Source: CAZEJK01 sp964512045 (GTDB lineage Bacteria > Acidobacteriota > Thermoanaerobaculia > Thermoanaerobaculales > Sulfomarinibacteraceae). Taken from it: 17,572 bases of DNA. Under the pieces are notes generated by a model. It saw only the letters and a list, made by a program, of their open reading frames with translations, made no database searches and was not told where the DNA came from. This document shows positions 1 to 6,270 of the stretch, one piece after another. The stretch is from NCBI GenBank assembly GCA_964512045.1, contig CAZEJK010000101.1, forward strand, positions 1-17,572, in the 5' to 3' direction. A program made the translations under genes and the position numbers. Numbering within the stretch: position 1 is the stretch's first letter; every line of letters starts with the position of its first letter.

Positions 1-7
1 TTCATTC

Positions 8-37
8 GGCCCCACCAACTCGGTGGGGCCTTTTTTT
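8..37 (+). terminator. Rho-independent terminator
   Basis: A perfect 9-bp stem, GGCCCCACC (8-16) pairing with GGTGGGGCC (22-30), encloses the 5-nt loop AACTC and is followed at once by seven T residues (31-37). This is a textbook intrinsic terminator for plus-strand transcription, so a plus-strand gene probably ends just left of the window. In the minus orientation the hairpin is followed by GAATGAA, not a T tract, so it is one-directional. Confidence 0.88.
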
Positions 38-513
38 CAACAGCAGCCCCGACCGCCCTCGGCCGGGGCTTCGCCGTACAAGGGCTGGACTAAAAAAGAC
101 TTTCCGCCCGCGCCTGCCTCGTCGCGGCTCTCGGCGACGGCGTGGTAAAGAACCAGTCGGGCCTCCCCAGAGGCGTTCTCGGGCGCGATCCGACTCTCTG
201 GATCGGAGAGCGGGGAGAGAGCACGGGGCCGCGTTCAACAGACCGGGCGTGCCGAGAGAGGCCGCTCAACAGCGCCACGCTCCTCGGGGGGCGGCTAAGG
301 CGCCGTCCGAAGACTCGGGCGTGCCGGCGCGCCAGCGACCTTTCCGGGTGTACGACGCTCGCAGAACTCCGGCGCAGCAACTCGATGAGCGTGGCAGTGG
401 CAGGGTTCGAAGACGTTGTTCGTGTCCCGACCCCAGCTCCCGAATGCCGCGCCGCCCCAGGGCCACCACCGACCGCACTGGCCATGTTCCCATCCGTCCA
501 CCGCGGCAGCGAC
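38..513. other. Gene-free GC-rich stretch
   Basis: I see no convincing gene here. The open frames on both strands are rich in Arg, Ser and Pro and match no family I know, as expected from random high-GC sequence. Small structures are visible. A hairpin with 10-nt arms (46-55 and 60-69, one mismatch) is not followed by a T tract. A 6-bp inverted repeat, CGATCC/GGATCG, lies at 186-205. An 11-bp direct repeat, CGGGCGTGCCG, occurs at 244 and 316. None identifies an RNA gene. The stretch lies downstream of the minus-strand HEPN gene and may be the scar of an island boundary or a decayed gene. Confidence 0.5.
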
Positions 514-1140
514 TCAGCACCGATCGAGGAGGGCGTCCAGGTGGTTCAGCCCCTCAAAGCCCGGAGGGTCGAGCAGGTATCGGATCTCGTCCCTAGCCGT
601 CTGGGGGTCGGGGCTGTGCTTCGCGTGGAACTCCTCCCCGATGTCATGCACGGCGAGTCCGCGCTTCCCGCCGAAGGCATCCATGAAGGTCAGCCACACG
701 GGGTCGAGCTCATCTTCGTCTACTCCTACGGGACAGACGAGGGAGAGGAGGTCATTGCGCTTTATCCCGTTGTTGCGCTGGACCGCACGCGTGTGAAAGC
801 CCAGGAGCTGGTATGCGAGCGTTGCCCTCTTCTCGAACTTCGACGCCTTGCGGAGCGGGGGGTCCCGGTCGCCTTTGACGGGCAGGCAGTACATGGCCAA
901 GCCCAGCATTGCCTTTCTCTTCGTCCCGGAGTTCACGAACAGCTGGACTGCGCGTCGTGCCAGAGCAATCGACCGATCCTCGAGGTACCGCTCAACCGCG
1001 GCATGAGAGAAGACGTAGAAGGCACGCACCTTTTCCTGCTGATCTGCCGACGGCCCAAGCGGATTCGTCGTTGCCGGCAGATAGCAGCTATCCAGCCGCT
1101 TGATCTCCGTCTCGAGCCGATTGTAGGAGCGCGACGGCAT
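514..1140 (-). CDS. RiboL-PSP-type HEPN protein, putative ribonuclease
   Basis: This 208-residue protein looks like the RiboL-PSP subgroup of HEPN domains. An N-terminal helical segment around residues 38-66 contains the phrase HAAVERYLEDR. A motif near the C-terminal end, FGGKRGLAVH, contains R160-x4-H165, which fits the HEPN Rx4-6H catalytic signature. The stretch NNGIKRNDLL just before it also matches my memory of this subgroup. Many HEPN proteins of defence systems are metal-independent RNases that cut tRNA or other RNA. The gene lies 24 nt downstream of a DUF262 gene on the same strand, a recurrent pairing. I chose the ATG at 1140, preceded by GACGGGG; an in-frame TTG at 1146 is the alternative. 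The RNase role is inferred from the motif and family. Confidence 0.72.
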   Translation of the reverse strand: MPSRSYNRLETEIKRLDSCYLPATTNPLGPSADQQEKVRAFYVFSHAAVERYLEDRSIALARRAVQLFVNSGTKRKAMLGLAMYCLPVKGDRDPPLRKASKFEKRATLAYQLLGFHTRAVQRNNGIKRNDLLSLVCPVGVDEDELDPVWLTFMDAFGGKRGLAVHDIGEEFHAKHSPDPQTARDEIRYLLDPPGFEGLNHLDALLDRC

Positions 1141-1164
1141 CGTCAACCCCGTCTGATCCCGCCT

Positions 1165-2334
1165 CTATCCGTTCTGAGGTCTTGACACAGGGACGTCGAT
1201 ACCCGCGGCGAGAAGGGCCTCCCCAAAGATCGGAAACCGAGCTACGCTTTGCGCGGCGTGGCGGGCCGTCGCGTCGATTGACTCGACAAACTCAGCGTTC
1301 GTCCTGAAAAGGTCCTTCATGACCTCCGGGTACTTCGCTGGCTCGGCTCGCACGGTAGCCGGGTCTGTCTTCGCCAGATAGTGCAGCAGTACGTCCAGAA
1401 CCGCTCTGTTCTGGCGCCCGCCGAACTTGTCCTCTTCGGCAATCCATCTCTTGCCGAAACCGTCCTCGAAGCACTCGAAACCCAGCTTCACGGCAGTCTC
1501 GAAACTGTCCATCTGGGCGCGGATTTCCTGCATCCTTGCTTCCCAAGACCTGTTGAGCATGGAGCATGCGCTGTCGAGGAACGGCCGCATCGGGCCTTCG
1601 TAGCGGTCGAAGCAATTCTGGAAGGCGAAGTAGCGCACCAGCAGCTCGGCGTCCCGCATCCTTGAGTCACCGTCCGGGGGCTGTCGTCCGAACAGGCGCG
1701 CGACCCCGGGACTCTCTACACTCTGATCATCGACGAAGTAGACGAACTCGCCGGGATACGCGGCCAGGCGGAGTTCCTGAGCATTCAGGCGGACTGATTC
1801 CGTGTTCAGCCTGCTGAAAACAAGATGGAGTACTTTCTCGGTCTGCCAGTTGCGGATAACGACGGAACGGACCGTGGCATTCTCAAGCTGGGTCTTGAGG
1901 TCCACAATGTCGTCCAACTCCGGCCAAGTCAGCTTCTCAGCGCACGTGGCGACCTCGAGCCCGTGCAGAGCGAAACGATTGTTGTTGCTATCTTCGGCAA
2001 GGCCGATGAACTGCATCAATGAGAGAAGGCGCTGACGACCATCCAGGACCAGGAATTGCCCCTTCTTTCCTTTCCTCTCGGCCAGGACGATGTGCGGGAC
2101 TGGCAAGTGGAGCATGAGGGACTCAACGTAGCGGCTCTTGCGAACCACAGGCCATGCATCGCGACGCTGGAATCGAGGCGAGAGGTTGATGTTCCCGCGC
2201 TGCAGCTGGTCGAGGACGGTTCCGACGGTCCAGTCGGTTGCGAACAAGACGCAGTTGCTGACGTCCTCCTCGCTGAGCGGTTGCTCAAGGGAGTCCTCGT
2301 CTTCCTCGTCGAACAAGAGCGCGGTGTCATTCAT
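1165..2334 (-). CDS. DUF262 domain protein (DGQQR-type, GmrSD/SspE N-terminal-like)
   Basis: This 389-residue protein has a DUF262 (ParB/sulfiredoxin-like) domain. PRFQRRDAW lies at residues 53-61 and LVLDGRQRLL at about 95-104, where DGRQR (98-102) is the DGQQR signature. No C-terminal DUF1524/HNH nuclease motif is visible, so this is a DUF262-only protein that would need a partner. DUF262 domains of GmrS and SspE hydrolyse nucleotides and sense modified DNA, and in SspE PT DNA stimulates the activity. Here it sits 69 nt after dndA and 24 nt before a HEPN gene, all on the minus strand, which suggests a modification sensor controlling a HEPN effector. I chose the ATG at 2334 because AGGAG lies 6 nt upstream; an upstream in-frame ATG at 2370 would add 12 residues. 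Confidence 0.82.
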   Translation of the reverse strand: MNDTALLFDEEDEDSLEQPLSEEDVSNCVLFATDWTVGTVLDQLQRGNINLSPRFQRRDAWPVVRKSRYVESLMLHLPVPHIVLAERKGKKGQFLVLDGRQRLLSLMQFIGLAEDSNNNRFALHGLEVATCAEKLTWPELDDIVDLKTQLENATVRSVVIRNWQTEKVLHLVFSRLNTESVRLNAQELRLAAYPGEFVYFVDDQSVESPGVARLFGRQPPDGDSRMRDAELLVRYFAFQNCFDRYEGPMRPFLDSACSMLNRSWEARMQEIRAQMDSFETAVKLGFECFEDGFGKRWIAEEDKFGGRQNRAVLDVLLHYLAKTDPATVRAEPAKYPEVMKDLFRTNAEFVESIDATARHAAQSVARFPIFGEALLAAGIDVPVSRPQNG

Positions 2335-2403
2335 TCTCTGCTCCTGGATACGAAAATCGATGCCCGCCATTCTACCGGAATCGGCACGGCCGATCTACGC
2401 CTG

Positions 2404-3540
2404 CTACCGCGCTGCCTGAACGCGTCGAATGACTTCAACCCAGTCCACGGCCTCCGTGCCGTGGCTCCAGGACACCCGAACCGTTCCCTCCGCCGCCGCC
2501 GCTGGCAGGCCCATCGCCTGGAGCACGTGGCTCGGCTTGTAACTGGTCGATGTACATGCGGACCCGTTCGAGAACGCCACGAGGTCCTTGCAGGCCAGCA
2601 GCAGCGCTTCCGAGTCGAGGCGAGGAACGAAGAAGCACAGCACGTGCGTTTGGCGACGCTGCGGGTCGCCGACGAACGACGGGGCGAGCGGTGCCAGAGC
2701 CGAAGCGGCTGCTGCGCCCCAGTCCGCACAAGCTCGCCTACGGTCCGCGGCGGCAACGCTCGCGAGCTCCGCGGCCACCCCCAGCCCGACTACCAAAGGC
2801 ACCGGCAGCGTTCCCGGCCGCAGCCCCTTCTCCTGCCCCCCTCCGAACATCAGGGGCGCCAGCGGCGGCCGCTTGAACCTCCGCCGGCGCGTGATAAGCG
2901 CGCCAACCCCCTTCGGTCCGTAGACCTTGTGGGCACTGACGCTGATCAGATCGATCCGCGGATCCCGCAATAGATCGATTTCCTTGCCGAAGGCCTGGGC
3001 GGCGTCGACGTGGAAGTAGGCGGGGTGGTCAGCCAGTTCCCGGGCGATCTCCGGGATGGGCTGGATGATCCCCGTCTCGTTGTTCGCGCCCATGACCGAC
3101 ACGAGGACCGTGTCCGGGCGCAACGCGGACGCCACTGCCTCGGGCTCGACCCAGCCTCCCGATGTCGGGGGCACGAGGGTGACGTCGAAGCCGCGGGACC
3201 GGAGGTGATCCAGCGGCTCGAGCACCGCCTTGTGCTCGATCATCGTGCTGACGATGTGCTTGCGGCCGGCTCGCTCGGCTTCAGGGGCCAGGCCGAGGAT
3301 CGCGAGGTTGTTCGCCTCGGTTGCTCCGCTCGTGAATATGACCTCGTCCCGCTGCGCCGCGACGACCGCGGCGACCTGCTCCCGGGCGCTCTCCACAGCC
3401 TGCTTCGCCCTGGCACCGTACTCGTGGGTCCGGCTGCCGGCGTTGCCGAACTCCTCGTCGAAGTACCGGAGCATCGCCTCGCGCACGCGCGGCTCCAGCG
3501 GCGTGGTGGCGTTGCAGTCCAAGTACACGGGCCCACGCAT
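2404..3540 (-). CDS. dndA: DndA cysteine desulfurase
   Basis: DndA is a PLP enzyme that takes sulfur from L-cysteine as a persulfide and supplies it to DndC for backbone sulfur insertion. It also helps build the DndC iron-sulfur cluster. The 378 residues have the usual family length. YLDCNATTP at the N-terminus, the GATEANN loop (72-78), the catalytic His in IEHKAVL (H103), the HVDAAQ motif (177-182), the PLP lysine in SAHK (K205) and the catalytic cysteine in SNGSACTST (C329) are all present. By sequence alone it could be an IscS/NifS-type enzyme. Its place divergent to dndB, sharing a 128-bp regulatory gap, makes DndA the likely role. AAAGGAG lies just upstream of the ATG. DUF262 and HEPN genes follow on the same strand. 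Confidence 0.92.
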   Translation of the reverse strand: MRGPVYLDCNATTPLEPRVREAMLRYFDEEFGNAGSRTHEYGARAKQAVESAREQVAAVVAAQRDEVIFTSGATEANNLAILGLAPEAERAGRKHIVSTMIEHKAVLEPLDHLRSRGFDVTLVPPTSGGWVEPEAVASALRPDTVLVSVMGANNETGIIQPIPEIARELADHPAYFHVDAAQAFGKEIDLLRDPRIDLISVSAHKVYGPKGVGALITRRRRFKRPPLAPLMFGGGQEKGLRPGTLPVPLVVGLGVAAELASVAAADRRRACADWGAAAASALAPLAPSFVGDPQRRQTHVLCFFVPRLDSEALLLACKDLVAFSNGSACTSTSYKPSHVLQAMGLPAAAAEGTVRVSWSHGTEAVDWVEVIRRVQAAR

Positions 3541-3554
3541 CGGCGCTCTCCTTT

Positions 3555-3579
3555 CTCATTACGATTATCGCTCATTACG
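3555..3579 (-). promoter_or_regulatory. Candidate dndA -10 element between direct repeats
   Basis: The 9-bp sequence CTCATTACG occurs twice in direct orientation (3555-3563 and 3571-3579), 16 bp apart centre to centre. Read on the minus strand, the gap between copies contains GATAAT (3570-3565), a 5/6 match to a -10 hexamer, placed to drive dndA. The gap also overlaps the odd palindrome CGAT-T-ATCG (3562-3570). No good -35 is found at 17 bp, so the promoter may be weak or activator-dependent. The repeats could be operator half-sites; this is inference from placement. Confidence 0.4.
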
Positions 3580-3586
3580 CCGTCGA

Positions 3587-3598
3587 GCGCACGTGCGC
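3587..3598. promoter_or_regulatory. Perfect 12-bp palindrome, possible operator
   Basis: GCGCACGTGCGC is a perfect palindrome in the middle of the dndA-dndB divergent region, 8 bp before the dndB -35 hexamer. Its position would let one bound dimer influence both promoters. High GC makes such palindromes less rare by chance, so this remains a candidate. Confidence 0.35.
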
Positions 3599-3606
3599 CG
3601 ACTTCG

Positions 3607-3635
3607 TTGACTTTGTGACAAACTTGCCATACTAT
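3607..3635 (+). promoter_or_regulatory. Predicted sigma-70-type promoter of the dndBCDE operon
   Basis: TTGACT (3607-3612, 5/6 match to the -35 consensus) is followed after exactly 17 bp by TACTAT (3630-3635, 4/6 match to the -10). Transcription would start near 3642, about 27 nt before the GTG chosen for dndB, with AAGGAGG in between. The local AT-rich composition stands out from the surrounding GC-rich sequence. Confidence 0.62.
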
Positions 3636-3640
3636 GCCAA
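3624..3640. promoter_or_regulatory. Imperfect inverted repeat over the dndB -10, candidate operator
   Basis: TTGCCATACTATGCCAA is a 17-bp inverted repeat centred on C3632, with 7 of 8 arm positions pairing. The one exception is the C3627/C3637 pair. It covers the whole predicted -10 of dndB, a position typical of a repressor site. Salmonella DptB, a DndB homologue, has been reported as a transcriptional repressor of its own PT operon. Autoregulation by DndB through this site is therefore a reasonable inference, but it is not shown here. Confidence 0.45.
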
Positions 3641-3668
3641 AAATTTCACGTGCCCGAAGGAGGATGAC

Positions 3669-4763
3669 GTGGAGCTGAGCACCGAGCGGCGCACCTTCCC
3701 GGCGATACGCGGCGTCCAGGCGGGGCGTGAGTACTACGTGGCAATGTGCAGCGTCCGCCTCCTGCAGGAACTCTTCCTCTTCAACGACGAGCGCCTCGCG
3801 CCAGAATTCCGAGCGCAGCGGAAGCTGAACAAGGGCCGGCTCCCGGAAATAAGCCGGTACGTGCTTGAGAACCCGGCGAGCTACACGTTCAGCGCGCTGA
3901 CGGCATCGGTCGACGGCGACATGCGGTTCGAGCCCGGCGCCAACCCCGAGGCAGGGCACCGGTCGGGGGCGCTCCACATTGCCAGCGATGCCCGCGTGGT
4001 ACTCAACGACGGCCAGCACCGAAGAGCGGCCATGGAGACGGCGCTCCAGAGGAACCCGGACCTCGGCGACGAGACCATCGCGGTCGTCTTCTTCCAGGAC
4101 CGGGGTCTTGAGCGGTGTCAGCAGATGTTCGCAGACCTGAACCGGTACGCGATCCGTCCATCGACCTCACTGGGGATCCTCTACGACCACCGGGACGAGC
4201 GGTCGGAGCTGATCCGCCGCGTCGTGCTAGCCTCGGATTTCTACCGGGACCTAGTGGAGACCGAACGCACAACGCTGGCGCGCGGAAGCCGCCAGCTGTT
4301 CACCCTGAGCGCTCTCTACCGCGCGACGCTCAGCCTCCTGCATCGGCGCGAGCAGGCGCCTGTGGACGAGCGAGTCCGGTCGGCGCGCGAGTACTGGGAG
4401 GCCGTCGCATGGCAGTTCCCCGAGTGGCAGCAGGTGCGCGATCGCGTCATGACGGCGGGCGCAGTGCGGACCAACTACCTTCACTCCCACGCGATCGTGT
4501 TGAACGCGCTGGGCCGGGTGGGTAACGGCCTCCTATCCCTGGGAGAGCCCTGGCAGGAGCGCTTGGAGCGGCTCCGGGAGATCGACTGGTCGCGCTCGAA
4601 CGCGCGCGCCTGGGAGGGCCGTGCAATGGTGGGCGGCCGTGTGTCAAAATCCGGAAACCACGTGACGCTGACCACCAACCTGATCAAGAAGAAGCTCGAG
4701 CTGGCGCTCACCGATGACGAACAGCGCGTGGAAGACGCATTCAACTGGAGGGCAGATGACTGA
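3669..4763 (+). CDS. dndB: DndB, DGQHR-domain phosphorothioation modulator
   Basis: DndB is not needed for sulfur insertion itself; its loss usually raises or alters modification, and the Salmonella homologue DptB acts as a repressor. The 364-residue product has the typical family length. The DGQHR domain reads VVLNDGQHRRAAME around residues 110-123, followed by FADLNRYAIRPS, another DndB hallmark. The GTG at 3669 is chosen because AAGGAGG (3657-3663) lies 5 nt before it and the predicted promoter -10 lies at 3630-3635. A longer reading from GTG 3615 would start inside the promoter. The stop overlaps the dndC start by 8 nt, so the two are translationally coupled. It shares the ParB-like DGQ(H/Q)R fold with the DUF262 protein across the divergent promoter. 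Confidence 0.92.
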   Translation: MELSTERRTFPAIRGVQAGREYYVAMCSVRLLQELFLFNDERLAPEFRAQRKLNKGRLPEISRYVLENPASYTFSALTASVDGDMRFEPGANPEAGHRSGALHIASDARVVLNDGQHRRAAMETALQRNPDLGDETIAVVFFQDRGLERCQQMFADLNRYAIRPSTSLGILYDHRDERSELIRRVVLASDFYRDLVETERTTLARGSRQLFTLSALYRATLSLLHRREQAPVDERVRSAREYWEAVAWQFPEWQQVRDRVMTAGAVRTNYLHSHAIVLNALGRVGNGLLSLGEPWQERLERLREIDWSRSNARAWEGRAMVGGRVSKSGNHVTLTTNLIKKKLELALTDDEQRVEDAFNWRADD

Positions 4764-6270
4764 CAGGACAGCTCGTGCCTCGGTCTTCGAGAAGCAGGGT
4801 TTGCGGGCGACCGTCGCCTCCCTCGTGGCGGGGGTGCAGGACCTCTACCGGGCCGACGCTATCCCCTGGGTCGTGGGCTACAGCGGCGGGAAGGACTCGA
4901 CAGCGGTCCTTCAACTGGTGTGGCTCGCCCTTCTCGGCCTCCCCGAGGCGGAGCGCGGCAAGCCGGTCCACGTCATCAGCACAGACACGTTGGTCGAGAA
5001 CCCGGTCGTCGCGGCCTGGGTATCGAAGTCGCTGCAGGCGATCGGGGACGCCGCCGCTCGGGACCGACTGCCAGTGGAGCCCCACCGACTGACCCCAGCG
5101 CTCGGGGACACCTTCTGGGTTAACCTCATCGGCAAGGGCTACCCCGCTCCGCGTCCTAAGTTCCGATGGTGCACGGAGCGGATGAAGATCAAGCCGTCGA
5201 ACGCTTTCATCCGGGACGTCGTTCGGGAGAATGGCGAAGCGATCGTCGTGCTTGGCACCCGCAAGGCCGAGAGCAGGCGTCGCTCCAGCAACATGGCGAA
5301 GTACGAGGCGAGACGCGTCCGAGACCGGCTCAGTCCCAACGGCAAGCTGCCAAATTCCCTCATCCTCTCCCCGATCGAGGACTGGTCCAACGACGACGTG
5401 TGGATGTTCCTCATGCAGGTCCCGAATCCCTGGGGCTACAAGAACAAGGATCTCCTGACCATGTACTCGGGTGCCTCCGAGGACGGGGAGTGCCCGCTGG
5501 TCATCGACGACACCACGCCAAGCTGCGGCGACAGCCGCTTCGGCTGCTGGGTCTGCACCCTCGTCGAGCGCGATCGGTCGATGGCCGCGATGATCCAGAA
5601 CGACGAGGAGAAGGAGTGGATGCTCCCGCTCCTTGAGCTCCGGAACGATCTGGATCTCGGCGACGACAGGCATCTTCGGGACTTTCGAAGAATGAACGGT
5701 ACGGTCCAGCTCTTCCGCGACCGGGCCATTCATGGTCCCTACACGCAGGACGCGCGTGAGCACTGGCTGCGTCGCGTCCTCGAGGCTCAGGAGCACATCC
5801 GTCAAGAGGGCCCCGCGTACGTACGCGACCTGGAGCTCGTCACCCTTGAAGAGATCCAGGAGATTCGGCGCATCTGGGTCGTCGAGAAGCACGAACTCGA
5901 GGATCGCCTGCCGCGGGTCTTCGAGGACGTCACCGGGCGTAGCTATCCAGCACCCGCTCTCGAGGACACCCCGATCTTCGGCCACGAGGAGGTCGAGATC
6001 CTCCGACGGCTCGCGGAGGAGCGGGGCGAAGCACATCTGTTCCCGCTGGTACGAGAACTCCTGGCTGTCGAGTGGCGCCACCGTACGAAGGCGCGGCGGT
6101 CGGGCCTGTTCGACGCGCTCGAATCCGCTATCGGGAAGTACTTCTATGAAGACGAAGAGGACGCGGTCCGCCGAAAGCGGCGCGAAAAGCGCGCGAGGGA
6201 GGTTGCGGAGGCAGGTACCTATCGTCGGCCTCCCATCGATTGGTCTGGAGCGGGGAGCAAAGTCGAATGA
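4756..6270 (+). CDS. dndC: DndC, ATP-dependent sulfurtransferase with Fe-S cluster
   Basis: DndC is an N-type ATP pyrophosphatase of the PAPS-reductase-like superfamily. It is thought to activate the DNA phosphate by adenylation and deliver sulfur received from DndA. The 504-residue protein has the PP-loop SGGKDST at residues 43-49. Four cysteines at 246, 257, 264 and 267 (C-x10-C-x6-C-x2-C) fit the known [4Fe-4S] site, and another cysteine lies at 139 in RWCTERMK. GTRKAESRRRS (about 167-177) and ILSPIEDWSNDDVW are family signatures. I chose the ATG at 4756, preceded by GGAGGG and overlapping the dndB stop by 8 nt. An upstream in-frame start at 4714 would lie deep inside dndB and is less likely. 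Confidence 0.95.
   Translation: MTDRTARASVFEKQGLRATVASLVAGVQDLYRADAIPWVVGYSGGKDSTAVLQLVWLALLGLPEAERGKPVHVISTDTLVENPVVAAWVSKSLQAIGDAAARDRLPVEPHRLTPALGDTFWVNLIGKGYPAPRPKFRWCTERMKIKPSNAFIRDVVRENGEAIVVLGTRKAESRRRSSNMAKYEARRVRDRLSPNGKLPNSLILSPIEDWSNDDVWMFLMQVPNPWGYKNKDLLTMYSGASEDGECPLVIDDTTPSCGDSRFGCWVCTLVERDRSMAAMIQNDEEKEWMLPLLELRNDLDLGDDRHLRDFRRMNGTVQLFRDRAIHGPYTQDAREHWLRRVLEAQEHIRQEGPAYVRDLELVTLEEIQEIRRIWVVEKHELEDRLPRVFEDVTGRSYPAPALEDTPIFGHEEVEILRRLAEERGEAHLFPLVRELLAVEWRHRTKARRSGLFDALESAIGKYFYEDEEDAVRRKRREKRAREVAEAGTYRRPPIDWSGAGSKVE

Noticed and set aside
1..17. Possible tRNA 3' end (a sequence ending in CCA at 15-17) as an attachment site
   Set aside because: The preceding bases do not form a recognisable T arm, and the whole segment is explained better by the perfect terminator stem at 8-30.
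400..440. tRNA T-arm-like GGGTTCGAAG near 405-415
   Set aside because: The flanking bases cannot form the T stem and no acceptor or anticodon arm is found.
90..485. Minus-strand open frame of 131 codons
   Set aside because: Its product is low-complexity, rich in Arg, Ser and Pro, with no family resemblance and no clear ribosome binding site; long frames are common by chance in high-GC DNA.
142..1185. Plus-strand open frame of 347 codons
   Set aside because: It runs antisense to the HEPN gene, whose motifs and operon position are convincing; the frame reflects GC-rich codon bias of the other strand.
2335..2370. Longer start for the DUF262 protein at ATG 2370
   Set aside because: The ATG at 2334 has AGGAG at ideal spacing; the extra 12 residues would include this ribosome binding site.
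4741..6081. Minus-strand open frame of 446 codons
   Set aside because: It lies entirely opposite dndC, which has a full set of catalytic motifs; the translated product has no recognisable domain.
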